This document shows positions 54,026 through 63,376 of a stretch of DNA of 64,000 bases, in pieces. Below the pieces are notes generated by a model. It did not search any database. It saw only the letters and a program-made list of their open reading frames with translations, and was not told where the DNA came from. A program made the translations under genes and the position numbers. Within the stretch, counting starts at the first letter, position 1; every line of letters begins with the position of its first letter. The stretch comes from Pseudarthrobacter sp. NIBRBAC000502772 (lineage in GTDB: Bacteria; Actinomycetota; Actinomycetes; Actinomycetales; Micrococcaceae): the NCBI RefSeq assembly GCF_006517235.1, contig NZ_CP041188.1:4402001-4466000 (forward strand), in the 5' to 3' direction.

Positions 54026-54937
54026 CTAGCGTTCGCGCTGGGGGTCTCCGGCTACGGTTTTGGCGGCCTCGACTTCGAGCATGAGCGTGCCCTCTTCTTC
54101 GACCAGCCGTGCCTGGTACACGTGGGGTTTGCGTTTGTAGCTGAGGTAGGCGATGCAGCCGTTCGCTGCGGCCATCTTCTCCAGCATGATCTCCGACCCC
54201 GGCACCAGGAGCTGGCCGAGGGTAAGGCCAACGGTGTTCTCCTGGCCCACTTCATCGCCCAGGGCAGTGGTGCTGCGCGCGGCGATGGCCTTGGTGGCGC
54301 ACACCCAGCGGCCCCAGACGCCCTTGCTCTCCAGCAGGCTGGGCTGCTGGTTCATGGGGACGGTGGCGGCGAAATAGCGGGTGTCGAAGCGGCGGTGCGC
54401 GAAGTCGGGGCTGCGCCAGTTGACGAGCGGCTTCAGCAGGTCGGTCCGCAGCGAGAGTCCCCGCTTGGCGAGGAGCTCCGTGAACGTCTTCTCCTGGCCG
54501 GCAACGGCCACGCGGGCCCGCATCCAGTCCTGCGTTGACGTGTTTTCCACGGTGGTGGACATGTCCGGCCCGGCAAGGAGCACGCCGGCTTCCTCAAAGA
54601 GTTCGCGGATGGCGCCCACCACGTGGCGCCGCGCCAGCCCGACGTCGTCCGTCCCCATCTGCTCGGCCCAATGCTGGGGTGAGGGGCCCAGCCAACCGAC
54701 GGCGTCGTCGTCGGACGCCTCCAGGGAACCTCCGGGGAACGCGAGGACGCCCAGCGGCGAGGAACCGGGCCGGTACCCCAGCCACGTCTCCAGGCCGGTG
54801 GGCGAATCCCGCAGAAGCACGACGGACGATGCGTATCGGGCGGCACGCGGCGTCCGCTCGCCGTGTTCGAGCCAGCTTTGGGCAGCCCCTTCAAGATCCG
54901 GAGGAAGGGCAAACAAGCGTCGGGCGAGCTGAGGCAA
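54026..54937 (-). CDS. Nudix hydrolase, NUDT19-like
   Basis: 303 residues. The Nudix helix is split: FPGGSLEASDDDAV near residue 70 and RELFEEAGVLLAG about 40 residues later, with an insertion between, as in NUDT19-type CoA hydrolases. The N-terminus has the SSVVLLRDSPTGLETWLGYR strand pair. The substrate may be CoA or another nucleotide. Start taken as TTG 54937, 17 bp after the RidA stop. Third gene of the DUF4177-RidA-Nudix operon. Confidence 0.8.
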   Translation of the reverse strand: MPQLARRLFALPPDLEGAAQSWLEHGERTPRAARYASSVVLLRDSPTGLETWLGYRPGSSPLGVLAFPGGSLEASDDDAVGWLGPSPQHWAEQMGTDDVGLARRHVVGAIRELFEEAGVLLAGPDMSTTVENTSTQDWMRARVAVAGQEKTFTELLAKRGLSLRTDLLKPLVNWRSPDFAHRRFDTRYFAATVPMNQQPSLLESKGVWGRWVCATKAIAARSTTALGDEVGQENTVGLTLGQLLVPGSEIMLEKMAAANGCIAYLSYKRKPHVYQARLVEEEGTLMLEVEAAKTVAGDPQRER

Positions 54938-54954
54938 TTGAGTGAACCGGGTCC

Positions 54955-55488
54955 TTAGCTGAATTCAGCGATCAGTTCGACCTCTACGGGAGAGTCGAGC
55001 GGAAGAACAGACACGCCGACGGCGGAGCGGGCGTGCTGGCCTGCGTCACCAAAGACCTGGCCGAGGAGCTCGGACGCGCCGTTGATGACACCCGGCTGTC
55101 CGGTGAAGGCAGGATCGGAGGACACAAAGCCCACCACCTTGACGATGCGGGTGATGCGGTCCAGATCGCCGATGACGCTCTTGATGGCCGCCAGAGCGTT
55201 GATGGCGCAGACAGCGGCGTAGGCCTTGGCATCCTCCGGGGACACGGTGGGCTCGTCGGAGGCGCCCTCTGTGCCGGTGGACACCTTGCCGGTTGCTTCG
55301 AGTTTGCCGTTAATAAACGGCAGCTGGCCGGAGGTGTAAACATGGCTGCCGGTGATGACGGCCGGCACGTAGGCGGCGACGGGAGCGGCCACCTCGGGAA
55401 GGGTCAGTCCGAGCTCGGCGAGGCGCTGCTCAACGGCTGAAATCGGCGCGGTTTCCGCGCCGGACGTGGTCTCTGCGGGGGTGCTCAT
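54955..55488 (-). CDS. RidA/YjgF family protein
   Basis: 177 residues. Rid fold with AYVPAVITGSHVYTSGQLPF and VKVVGFVSSDPAFTGQPGVI, followed by the C-terminal VGVSVLPLDSPVEVELIAEF. RidA proteins hydrolyse reactive enamine/imine intermediates. The usual catalytic Arg position before the C-terminus reads Ser-Ala-Val-Gly-Val here, so it belongs to the Rid subfamily seen beside mycobacterial crp, and deaminase activity is uncertain. ATG 55488 lies 2 bp after the DUF4177 stop. Confidence 0.87.
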   Translation of the reverse strand: MSTPAETTSGAETAPISAVEQRLAELGLTLPEVAAPVAAYVPAVITGSHVYTSGQLPFINGKLEATGKVSTGTEGASDEPTVSPEDAKAYAAVCAINALAAIKSVIGDLDRITRIVKVVGFVSSDPAFTGQPGVINGASELLGQVFGDAGQHARSAVGVSVLPLDSPVEVELIAEFS

Positions 55489-55490
55489 CG

Positions 55491-55646
55491 CTACTGCTTC
55501 TCCCTCTTGAGGTAGGCAACCAGGCCGTTGCCGTCCGGTCCGGTGATTACCTGGACGAGCTCCCAGCCGTCCTCTCCCCACTGGTCCAGTATCTGCTTCG
55601 TAGCGTGAATAATGAGCGGAATCGTCGCGTACTCCCATTTGGTCAT
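55491..55646 (-). CDS. DUF4177 small protein
   Basis: 51 residues: MTKWEYATIPLIIHATKQIL, then DQWGEDGWELVQVI and LVAYLKREKQ. Tryptophan-containing WEY and GWELV are the hallmarks of DUF4177, a small beta-alpha-beta protein of unknown function. Its mycobacterial equivalent sits in the same place next to the RidA gene. First gene of the operon, back to back with the PBP gene. Confidence 0.85.
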   Translation of the reverse strand: MTKWEYATIPLIIHATKQILDQWGEDGWELVQVITGPDGNGLVAYLKREKQ

Positions 55647-55683
55647 GAGCTAAAGACTAGTCCTTGCCGGTAAAGTGGAAAAC

Positions 55684-57954
55684 ATGGTGACTCGTAAGAA
55701 CCCCATTTTCGACACGGCCACTACCCTCGGAAAGATATTTGGTTTCCTCGGTGTGAGCGCGATTTGTGGTGTCCTGGTGGCGGGCCTACTGGTTCCGGCT
55801 GCGGCAGTTTCCGGCAGCGCGGCAAGCGGTTCTATCGAGTTCTTCGATACCCTCCCGGCAGAGCTGCAGGTGGACCCGCCCAGCCAGTCCACCCGGATCC
55901 TCGCCGCGGACGGCAGCCTGATCGCGAATCTCTACGAGGAAAACCGGACCAAGGTTGCCCTCGACCAGATTTCGCCGTTCATGAAGGAAGCGATCATCGC
56001 TGTCGAGGACAGCCGGTTCTACGAGCATGGCGGTGTGGACACCACCGGCATCCTCCGCGCCATGGTCAGCACGGCCCGCGGCAACAAACAGGGTGCCTCC
56101 ACCATCACCCAGCAATACGTGAACAACGTACTCAACGCCAACCTCGCCGCCGAGGGAAACACTGATGACATCAAGCTCAACGGTGTTAACAAGGGCGTGG
56201 GAGACAAGCTTCGCGAAATGAAGCTCGCGATCGCCCTGGAGAAGAAATTCTCCAAGGAGCAGATCCTCGAGGGTTACCTCAACATCGTCTTCTTCAACCG
56301 CGACGCTTACGGCATCGAGGCCGCGTCCAAATTCTTCTTCAGCAGCACCGCGAAGGATCTGACCCTCCCGCAGGCAGCACTCCTTGCAGGGCTCGTCAAC
56401 AGCCCGTCAGCGTTTGATCCCATCACCAACCCGGAGAACGCCAAGGAGCGTCGCGACCTGGTCCTGGGCCTGATGCTGAACCAGGGAAAGATCACGCAGG
56501 TTGATCACGACGCCGCCGTGGCCACCCCGGTGGAGCCGAAGGTCACGCCGTCACGCCAGGGCTGCGCGTACGCCTCCACGGCACCTTATTTCTGCGACTA
56601 TGTGCTGCACCTGCTGCTCAACAACCCGGCCTACGGCGCCACTCCCAAAGAGCGTGAGCAGATGGTGTTCCGCGGCGGCCTGACCATCACCACAACGCTG
56701 GACGTTAACGCCCAGAACGTGGCACAGGCCGAGTCGGATGCGGCGGCCGGCGTCAACCCTGACAACTGGGGCGCGTCCATCGTTTCCGTGCAGCCCACCA
56801 CCGGCAAGATCCTGAACATGGCGCAGAACACGTCGTACCTGCCCACCGAAGGCAAGTTCAACCAGACGCAGAACTTCAACGTGGACAGCCTGGACAAGGA
56901 CGGCAACGACCTCAACGGCCTGGGCGGATTCCAGCCCGGTTCCACCATGAAGCCCTTCACGTTCGCCGAATGGCTGAACGAGGGCAAGTCGATGAACACC
57001 AACCTCAACGCCGCCACACGCAAATACCCGCAGAACTTCCCCTGGAAGAACACCTGCCCGGAACCCACCGTGGGCTGGTACGACGCCAGGATTCCCGGCA
57101 GCTTCGACCTGCAGAACTCCGACGACGGCTACTACCGGAACATGACGGTCCTGTACGGCCTGCAGAACTCGATCAATACGGCCACCTTCGCGTCGGCGGC
57201 GCAGGTTGACCTCTGCGGCATCCAGAAGATTGTGGACGCCGTCGGTATCCACGGTGGCCTGCCGGTGGGTGACGATCCCAACCCGCCGGTCAAGATGACC
57301 ACTTTGGCTAACCTGATCGGCTCCACGCAAACCGCCCCGCTGACCATGGCCTCCGCGTTTGCCACGTTCGCCAACGACGGCAAGTACTGCGAGCCCATCG
57401 CCATCACCTCTGTCACGGACCAGGCCGGCGCACAGCTCCCGGCCCAGTCCTCCAACTGCAAGGATGCCGTCAAACCGGAGGTCGCCCGGGGCGTTGCGTA
57501 TGCCTTGCAGAAGGTTCTGGATGAGGGGTCCGGATCCCTCATCAAGCCCCGGATCTCCACCAAAACCAACTTCCCGGTGGCTGCCAAGACAGGTACCAAT
57601 GACACCAACGGCTCCACCTGGGTGGTCGGCTTCACCACCGGGGTGGCCACTGCAGCATGGTTCGGCGACCCGCTGGGTGACCAGCTCCGGCCCGGCCGGA
57701 ACCTGACCATCAACGGACAGGTCTACAAGGCGATCGACGGTTATATGATCGCCGGTCCCATGTTCTCCAAGTACATGGCCCAGGTCGCTCCGGCATATGG
57801 CACGAACCCGTTCACGGCCCCGCCCACCAACATGGTGAGCGGAACGCCTGCCCGGACCACGCCGTCAACGCCGGCCACCGCGCCTGCCACGGCTCCGGCC
57901 CCGCAGCCGTCCACTGCGCCGTCTGCGCCCGGTAACGGCGATAAGAAGAACTAG
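55684..57954 (+). CDS. ponA: Class A penicillin-binding protein (PonA2 type)
   Basis: 756 residues. One N-terminal membrane anchor, a GT51 glycosyltransferase domain (VEDSRFYEHGGVD with catalytic Glu, GASTITQQYVNN, KKFSKEQILEGYLN) and a transpeptidase domain with SxxK GSTMKPF (about 420), SxN QNSINTAT and KTG AAKTGTND. The C-terminal tail is Pro/Ala/Thr-rich. No PASTA domain. Polymerises and crosslinks peptidoglycan. ATG 55684 has GTGGAAA close upstream; GTG 55675 is in frame but less likely. Confidence 0.95.
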   Translation: MVTRKNPIFDTATTLGKIFGFLGVSAICGVLVAGLLVPAAAVSGSAASGSIEFFDTLPAELQVDPPSQSTRILAADGSLIANLYEENRTKVALDQISPFMKEAIIAVEDSRFYEHGGVDTTGILRAMVSTARGNKQGASTITQQYVNNVLNANLAAEGNTDDIKLNGVNKGVGDKLREMKLAIALEKKFSKEQILEGYLNIVFFNRDAYGIEAASKFFFSSTAKDLTLPQAALLAGLVNSPSAFDPITNPENAKERRDLVLGLMLNQGKITQVDHDAAVATPVEPKVTPSRQGCAYASTAPYFCDYVLHLLLNNPAYGATPKEREQMVFRGGLTITTTLDVNAQNVAQAESDAAAGVNPDNWGASIVSVQPTTGKILNMAQNTSYLPTEGKFNQTQNFNVDSLDKDGNDLNGLGGFQPGSTMKPFTFAEWLNEGKSMNTNLNAATRKYPQNFPWKNTCPEPTVGWYDARIPGSFDLQNSDDGYYRNMTVLYGLQNSINTATFASAAQVDLCGIQKIVDAVGIHGGLPVGDDPNPPVKMTTLANLIGSTQTAPLTMASAFATFANDGKYCEPIAITSVTDQAGAQLPAQSSNCKDAVKPEVARGVAYALQKVLDEGSGSLIKPRISTKTNFPVAAKTGTNDTNGSTWVVGFTTGVATAAWFGDPLGDQLRPGRNLTINGQVYKAIDGYMIAGPMFSKYMAQVAPAYGTNPFTAPPTNMVSGTPARTTPSTPATAPATAPAPQPSTAPSAPGNGDKKN

Positions 57955-57960
57955 CCGCCC

Positions 57961-58908
57961 ATGGCAGTCAGCACAGCATTGGCCAGCCGCGTCCGGAACA
58001 TCGGGCGCGGCTTTGCCGTCACCGCCGGCGCGGGCGCTGCGGCGGGGATCGCCGCCTTCGGATACGGGCTGTGGGAGAAGAACCAGTTTGTCCTGCGCGA
58101 GGAGGCACTGCCCATCCTGCCCGCAGGCCACCCTCCCTTCCGCGTCCTGCACCTGAGCGACATCCACTTCGTCCCGGGCCAGGACACCAAGGCGCGTTGG
58201 CTTGAGTCGCTGGCGTCGCTGGAGCCCGACCTGGTGGTCAATACCGGGGACAACCTCAGCCACGTCAAGGCGGTGGACCCCCTGCTTAAGGCACTGCGCC
58301 CGCTCCTGGAATTCCCCGGCGTTTTCGTCCCGGGGTCCAACGACTACTACGGCCCGAGCTTCAAGAACCCCGCGTCCTACCTGCTGGGTCCATCGAAGAT
58401 TAAGCCCAAACAAACCGAACTGGACTGGCCACGGCTGCGGTCCGGCTTCGGCATGCGTGGCTGGGTGGACCTCACCAACCGGCACCAATCGGTGGTACTG
58501 AAGGGCATCCGTTTCGACTTCTCCGGCGTGGACGATCCGCACTTGGGCCGGGAGCGCTATGCGGGCTGGCCCCGCGGCACCCGTGACCAGGACCAGAACG
58601 CGCACCTCCGGGTTGCGGTCATCCATGCCCCGTACCAGCGGGTCCTGGACCATTTCACGCAGGACGGCGCGGACCTGCTGCTGGCGGGCCACACCCATGG
58701 CGGCCAGCTCTGCGTCCCCGGCTACGGCGCCCTGGTGTCCAACTGCGACCTCCCCACGTGGCGGGCCAAGGGACTCAACAACTGGGAAAGCAACGGACGT
58801 ACGACGCCGGTGAACGTCTCGGGCGGCATCGGCACCTCCCGGTTCGCTCCCATCCGCATCGCCTGCAAACCCGAGGCCGTCCTGCTGACGCTCACCTCCC
58901 CCGAATAA
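57961..58908 (+). CDS. Metallophosphoesterase
   Basis: 315 residues. Calcineurin-like motifs: LHLSDIHFVPG (D-x-H), VVNTGDNL (GDxx), GSNDYYGP (GNxx variant with Asn-Asp) and AGHTHGGQLCVPG (GHxH). A hydrophobic N-terminus (AVTAGAGAAAGIAAFGYGLW) suggests membrane anchoring. Substrate unknown. Lies 6 bp after the PBP gene and is its conserved partner in actinobacteria. Confidence 0.92.
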   Translation: MAVSTALASRVRNIGRGFAVTAGAGAAAGIAAFGYGLWEKNQFVLREEALPILPAGHPPFRVLHLSDIHFVPGQDTKARWLESLASLEPDLVVNTGDNLSHVKAVDPLLKALRPLLEFPGVFVPGSNDYYGPSFKNPASYLLGPSKIKPKQTELDWPRLRSGFGMRGWVDLTNRHQSVVLKGIRFDFSGVDDPHLGRERYAGWPRGTRDQDQNAHLRVAVIHAPYQRVLDHFTQDGADLLLAGHTHGGQLCVPGYGALVSNCDLPTWRAKGLNNWESNGRTTPVNVSGGIGTSRFAPIRIACKPEAVLLTLTSPE

Positions 58909-58914
58909 CGAAGG

Positions 58915-58930
58915 TGTGAACCTGGTCACG
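58915..58930 (+). promoter_or_regulatory. CRP/GlxR-type box before ABC exporter
   Basis: TGTGA-ACCTGG-TCACG, 9 of 10 conserved positions, 60 bp before the exporter start. TAGGGT or TAGTTG downstream could be the -10. Confidence 0.5.
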
Positions 58931-58990
58931 CCATGGCATAGGGTAGTTGCTAAGGGAAACTACATTCGATTTAGAGCTTGAGAAGCGGGC

Positions 58991-60799
58991 ATGGCCAAGC
59001 AGACCTCATTTTTCAGATCCATCAGCCGTCTTTACCCTCACGTGAGGCCGATCATCCCCCGGCTGGTGATGGGACTCCTCTGCGCACTCCTGGCCAGCGT
59101 CGTGGCGCTGACCATCCCGCAGGTGCTGCGGGTCCTCGTCAATGAGTCCCTTAAACCCGATGGCACGTCGGACGCCGTCTGGACTGCCGCCGTCGTCATC
59201 CTGGTCCTGGGCATCGCCGAGGCGGGACTCGTGGCGCTCCGCCGGCAGTTTGTGATCAACCCGGCCACCACCGTGGAAACCCGGATGCGGGTCTCGCTCT
59301 ACGGGCACCTGCAGGACCTGACGGTGTCCTTCCACGACCGCTGGGGCTCCGGCCAGCTGCTGTCGCGTGCCATGACGGACCTGAACTTCCTGCGCCGCTG
59401 GATGGCGTTCGGTGCCATCATGCTGGTGGTCACCACACTCACGGTGGTCATCGGCATTGTGGTCATGTTCTCCATGAGCTGGCAGCTGGCCCTGATCTTC
59501 CTGGCCGCGGCGGTGCCCATCATGGCATACGGCTTCCGGTTCCGGACGCGCTTCAGCAAAGTGGCGCGGCGGAGCCAGGACCAGGCCGGCGACCTCGCCA
59601 CCACGGTGGAGGAATCCGTCCACGGCATCCGCGTCCTGAAGGCCTTCGGCCGCAGCCGCGAGGCCCTGGAGAACTTCAACGAACAGGCCGAGGAACTCCG
59701 CCAGACCGAGATCGTGAAGGCGAAGCACCAGGCGACGTTCACCATGGTGGTTACCCTGCTGCCGGAACTCGCACTCGGCGCCGGGCTGGTGGTGGGTGTG
59801 ATGCTCTGCGCCAGCGGCCAGCTGAGCATCGGCGCCCTGGTGGCGTTCTTCGCCACCGCCGCCGTCATCGCCGCGCCGGTGGAGTTCTCCGGCATGCTGC
59901 TGGCCATGGCACTCACCGCCAAGTCCGCCGTCGACCGCCACTTCGAGGTCATGGATTCGGTCAACACCATCACCAGTCCCCCGGCGCCGCGCAGCCCCTC
60001 GCAGCTGAAGGGCGCGCTCAGCTTCAAGAACGCCACGTTCGCGTTCGAGGACGCACCGGACAAGCCCATCCTTAAAGAGATCAACCTGGACGTCCGGCCG
60101 GGCGAGACCATGGCTCTGGTGGGCATCACGGGAAGCGGCAAGAGCGCGCTGATCCAGCTGGTCCCGCGCCTGTTCGACGTCACCGACGGCTCCATCACGA
60201 TCGACGGGGTGGACCTGCGCGAGTTCGACGTCGACGGGCTCCGGCGCGTGGTGGGCGTCGCGTTCGAGGACACGACCCTGTTCTCCAGTTCCGTCCGCGA
60301 CAACGTGCTCCTCGGGGCGCCGGACCGGACCGAGGAAGCCCTGGACGAAGCCCTGGATGTGGCGCAGGCCCACTTCGCGTACTCGCTGCCGGAGGGCGTG
60401 GACACACTCATCGGCGAGGAGGGCCTGAGCCTCTCCGGCGGGCAGCGGCAGCGGATCGCCCTGGCACGGGCCATCGCGGCGCGGCCCCGGGTGCTCGTGC
60501 TGGACGATCCGCTCTCGGCCCTGGACGTGCACACCGAGGAGCTCGTGGAAACCCGGCTCCGGGCGGTCCTGAAGGACACCACCACACTGATCGTTGCGCA
60601 CCGCCCGTCCACCGTTGCGCTGGCTGACCGGGTGGCGCTGCTCGAGGATGGCCGGATCGCCGCCGTCGGAACCCACACGGAACTTCTGGCGCACAACCCC
60701 CATTACCGCTACGTCATCGCCAGCCTGGACCAGGAACCACGGGACCTGGATTCGGAACTGTCGGAGCTTGAGGACGAGTCAGAGGACAGCATCCGATGA
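58991..60799 (+). CDS. Heterodimeric ABC exporter subunit 1 (degenerate Walker B)
   Basis: 602 residues: six-helix ABC_membrane domain (1-310) fused to an ATPase. Walker [10 protein letters not shown] near 377, canonical signature LSGGQRQR near 480, Walker [13 protein letters not shown] near 503 where Asp replaces the catalytic Glu, and switch His near 536. It pairs with the next gene, overlapping by 4 bp. Probably exports drugs or lipids; substrate unknown. Confidence 0.92.
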   Translation: MAKQTSFFRSISRLYPHVRPIIPRLVMGLLCALLASVVALTIPQVLRVLVNESLKPDGTSDAVWTAAVVILVLGIAEAGLVALRRQFVINPATTVETRMRVSLYGHLQDLTVSFHDRWGSGQLLSRAMTDLNFLRRWMAFGAIMLVVTTLTVVIGIVVMFSMSWQLALIFLAAAVPIMAYGFRFRTRFSKVARRSQDQAGDLATTVEESVHGIRVLKAFGRSREALENFNEQAEELRQTEIVKAKHQATFTMVVTLLPELALGAGLVVGVMLCASGQLSIGALVAFFATAAVIAAPVEFSGMLLAMALTAKSAVDRHFEVMDSVNTITSPPAPRSPSQLKGALSFKNATFAFEDAPDKPILKEINLDVRPGETMALVGITGSGKSALIQLVPRLFDVTDGSITIDGVDLREFDVDGLRRVVGVAFEDTTLFSSSVRDNVLLGAPDRTEEALDEALDVAQAHFAYSLPEGVDTLIGEEGLSLSGGQRQRIALARAIAARPRVLVLDDPLSALDVHTEELVETRLRAVLKDTTTLIVAHRPSTVALADRVALLEDGRIAAVGTHTELLAHNPHYRYVIASLDQEPRDLDSELSELEDESEDSIR

Positions 60800-62724
60800 G
60801 TAACGCAACCTTCGGCACCGCCAATGAGGACAACACCCACCTCAGCAAGTCGGACAGTAAAACCGTACGACGGCGTTCGCTCGCCCTTTTGGCCACGCTG
60901 ATCCGTCCGGTGCGGCTCAGGTTCTGGCTGACCATCGCCACCGTGGTCCTGTCCCAGGCCGCGCGCGTGGCCGGGCCTGCACTGATCGCGTTCGGCATCG
61001 ACCACGCCCTCCCGTCGTTGCAGGCGGGCGACAACCTCCCTCTGGTGCTTACCGGCGTCGCCTACCTGCTCGCAGCGATCGCGACGGCGGGACTCACCGC
61101 CCTCTACGTCACCTCCACGGCGCGGCTCAGCCAGGCGATGCTGCTGGACCTGCGCGTCCGGGTCTTCCGGCACACGCAGCGCCTGAGCCTGGAGTTCCAC
61201 GAAAAGTACACGTCGGGACGGATCATCGCCCGGCAGACCTCGGACCTGGAGGCGCTGCGGGAACTCCTCGACTCCGGCGTCAGCTCCCTGGCCTCGGGCC
61301 TGCTGTTTATGGTCTTCACGGCTGTCACGGTGTTTGCCCTGGACTGGCGCAGCGGCCTGATCGTGCTGGCCGCCGGCGTCCCGATGTACTTCCTGTCGCG
61401 CTGGTACCAGAAGCACTCCCAGATCGTGTTCCGTGAGTCCCGTGTGGTCTCCGCCCGGCTGATTGTGCACTTTGTGGAAACCATGACCGGGATCCGCGCC
61501 GTGAAGGCCTTCCGCAAGGAAACCGAGAACGCCGCGAAGTACGGCCAGCTAGCAGAGGACTACCGGCTGGTTACCGTGCGCTCCATCAACCTCAACGGCA
61601 TCTTCCAGCCCGGCCTGGTGCTGATCGGCAACGTCTGCGTGGCCGTGGTGCTCCTGTTCGGCGGGTTCCGCGTCCTGGGCGGGGACCTCGCCGTGGGCGT
61701 ACTGCTGGCACTGATCCTTTCCACCAAACGCTTCTTCCAGCCGGTGGACCAGATGGCCATGTTCTACAACTCCTTCCAGAGCGCCCAGGCTGCCCTGGAG
61801 AAGGTGTCCGGCCTGCTGGAAGAGGTTCCCACGGTCCGTCCGCCCAAGAACCCTGTTGCGCTCCGCGATGCCAGTGGCGCCGTCGATTTCAAGGGTGTGG
61901 AGTTCCGCTACGGCGACGGCCCGGTGGTCATCCCCACCATGGACCTGCACATCCCCGCCGGCCAGACCGTTGCCCTGGTGGGGCAGACCGGCGCCGGGAA
62001 ATCCACGCTGGCCAAGCTGATCGCCCGCTTCTACGACGTCTCCTCCGGCTCCCTGACCCTGGACGGCGTGGACCTGCGCAGCCTCACCACCACGGACCTG
62101 CGCCGGAACATCGTGATGGTCACCCAGGAAGCGTTCCTGTTCAGCGGTTCCGTGGCGGACAACATCGCGCTGGGCCGGCCGGAGGCTTCGCGGGCAGAGA
62201 TCGAGGATGCCGCCCGGGCCGTGGGCGCCCACGAGTTCATTACCGACCTCCCCGAAGGCTATGACACGGACGTCAACAAGCGCGGCGGCAGGGTGTCCTC
62301 CGGGCAACGGCAGCTGATCAGCTTCGCCCGGGCGTTCTTGGCCCGCCCGGCGGTGCTGATCCTGGACGAGGCCACCTCGTCCCTGGACATCCCCTCAGAG
62401 CGGCTCGTCCAGAGCGGCCTGGCGCGCCTTCTGCGGGCAACGTCCGACGCCGGCAGTCCGGCAGGCGCCCCGGGCTCGTCTGGTGCGGGCTCGTCTGGTG
62501 CGGGGTCTGCGGCGGAGGGGTCTGCGGCGGAGAGGTCAGCTGCTGCGGGCGGCGGCCGGACGGCGCTGATCATCGCGCACCGCCTCTCCACCGTTGAAAC
62601 TGCCGACCGCGTCCTGGTGGTCCACGACGGGCGCGTGGTTGAGGACGGCACCCCCGCGGAACTCATCGGCGGCGGCGGACGCTTCGCAGACCTCCACGGC
62701 GCCTGGAAGGACTCCCTGGTCTAA
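60796..62724 (+). CDS. Heterodimeric ABC exporter subunit 2 (degenerate signature, NBD insertion)
   Basis: 642 residues with six-helix membrane domain and ATPase. Walker [11 protein letters not shown] near 396, signature degenerate (VSSGQRQL near 501), Walker [12 protein letters not shown] with the catalytic Glu, switch His near 595. About 37 extra Ser/Gly/Ala residues lie between D-loop and switch His, encoded by near-repeats of GGCTCGTCTGGTGCG. Complements subunit 1: the dimer has one consensus and one degenerate ATP site. Confidence 0.92.
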   Translation: MSNATFGTANEDNTHLSKSDSKTVRRRSLALLATLIRPVRLRFWLTIATVVLSQAARVAGPALIAFGIDHALPSLQAGDNLPLVLTGVAYLLAAIATAGLTALYVTSTARLSQAMLLDLRVRVFRHTQRLSLEFHEKYTSGRIIARQTSDLEALRELLDSGVSSLASGLLFMVFTAVTVFALDWRSGLIVLAAGVPMYFLSRWYQKHSQIVFRESRVVSARLIVHFVETMTGIRAVKAFRKETENAAKYGQLAEDYRLVTVRSINLNGIFQPGLVLIGNVCVAVVLLFGGFRVLGGDLAVGVLLALILSTKRFFQPVDQMAMFYNSFQSAQAALEKVSGLLEEVPTVRPPKNPVALRDASGAVDFKGVEFRYGDGPVVIPTMDLHIPAGQTVALVGQTGAGKSTLAKLIARFYDVSSGSLTLDGVDLRSLTTTDLRRNIVMVTQEAFLFSGSVADNIALGRPEASRAEIEDAARAVGAHEFITDLPEGYDTDVNKRGGRVSSGQRQLISFARAFLARPAVLILDEATSSLDIPSERLVQSGLARLLRATSDAGSPAGAPGSSGAGSSGAGSAAEGSAAERSAAAGGGRTALIIAHRLSTVETADRVLVVHDGRVVEDGTPAELIGGGGRFADLHGAWKDSLV

Positions 62725-62805
62725 GGATCTGACCCGGCCTGCGCCGCCGATTTCACATCCGGGCCCGGCGTCGGCTATTCTTGTAAAGTTGCTTTTGCAG
62801 CGGAT

Positions 62806-62882
62806 CGGGATGTGGCGCAGCTTGGTAGCGCGCGTCGTTCGGGACGACGAGGTCGCAGGTTCAAATCCTGTCATCCCGACCA
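62806..62882 (+). tRNA. tRNA-Pro (anticodon CGG)
   Basis: 77 nt including encoded CCA. Acceptor arms CGGGATG/CATCCCG pair fully; anticodon stem CGTCG/CGACG encloses loop TTCGGGA with anticodon CGG at 62840-62842; T-arm GCAGG-TTCAAAT-CCTGT; discriminator A. Followed by a terminator. Confidence 0.97.
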
Positions 62883-62886
62883 ATTG

Positions 62887-62920
62887 AAAGAGGGTCTCCC
62901 CCAGGGGAGGCCCTCTTTTG
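62887..62920 (+). terminator. Terminator after tRNA-Pro
   Basis: AAAGAGGG/CCCTCTTT outer stem with CTCCCC/GGGGAG inner stem, followed by TTGTGTTT. Confidence 0.88.
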
Positions 62921-62979
62921 TGTTTCCCGGCTGTCAAGCGCCCGGGCTAGGAACGGTCAAGTGCCCGGACAAAGAAATA

Positions 62980-63010
62980 GCCCCGGGGCATGATGACCAT
63001 GCCCCGGGGC
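62980..63010 (-). terminator. Terminator of the secreted peptide gene
   Basis: GCCCCGGGGCAT/ATGCCCCGGGGC, perfect 12-bp stem with a 7-nt loop, 22 bp after the peptide stop. On the minus strand it is followed by TATTTCTTTG, a fair U-tract. Confidence 0.85.
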
Positions 63011-63031
63011 CGCACCTCCTGAGAGGATTCC

Positions 63032-63244
63032 TTACATCGGGTCGGGCCAGTTGCCAACGTACGTGGTGTAGGTCGTGCCGGTCTTGTCCTTGACGGGCTT
63101 GGACATGGGATCGGGCCAGTTGCCAACGGCTACGGATACGCCGGTGGTGTCGGCGATGGAACCTGCCGACAGGACAGCCGGGGCCGCCGCAGAAAATGCC
63201 AGGGCAGCAGCGAGAACGCCAGCGGCCGCAATCTTCTTCAACAT
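63032..63244 (-). CDS. Secreted peptide precursor with two VGNWPDPM repeats
   Basis: 70 residues. A classic Sec signal (MLKKIAAAGVLAAALAFSAA, cut probably after AVLSA) is followed by about 43 residues ending in the peptide. VGNWPDPM occurs twice, 23 residues apart, the second copy being the extreme C-terminus; the 24-bp DNA copies (63035-63058, 63104-63127) differ at 2 bases. ATG 63244 has GAGGAA 6 nt upstream and a strong terminator follows, so it is a real gene. Divergent from an XRE-TPR regulator. Best reading is a processed signal peptide; a structural or toxic peptide is possible. Confidence 0.8.
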   Translation of the reverse strand: MLKKIAAAGVLAAALAFSAAAPAVLSAGSIADTTGVSVAVGNWPDPMSKPVKDKTGTTYTTYVGNWPDPM

Positions 63245-63376
63245 ATAAGTTCCTCAATACGAGTCGGATTCGTTACAAAGTCAGCACTGTCCTTGTTGAC
63301 ATACATTGTAAAATGTTTTCCACAGGGACTGTCAAGCATTGAGTACAAAGACTGTCCAGAATCAGGAGGAAATCCC
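63245..63376. promoter_or_regulatory. Divergent promoter region of peptide and XRE-TPR genes
   Basis: For the peptide gene, minus-strand -35 TTGACA (63330-63335) and -10 TACAAT (63305-63310) with a 19-bp spacer. A plus-strand TTGACA lies at 63296-63301. Inverted repeat ACATT-GTAA-AATGT (63303-63316) overlaps the peptide -10. TACAAAG plus ACTGTCC occurs twice (63274-63292 with a 5-bp gap, 63344-63357 without), and a third ACTGTC lies at 63328. These are candidate regulator sites. The region is AT-richer than its surroundings. Confidence 0.62.

Noticed and set aside
62922..62968. Direct repeat GTCAAG(C/T)GCCCGG after the tRNA
   Set aside because: Two 13-bp copies with no other structure; could be an attachment-site trace, but no integrase or element follows the tRNA.
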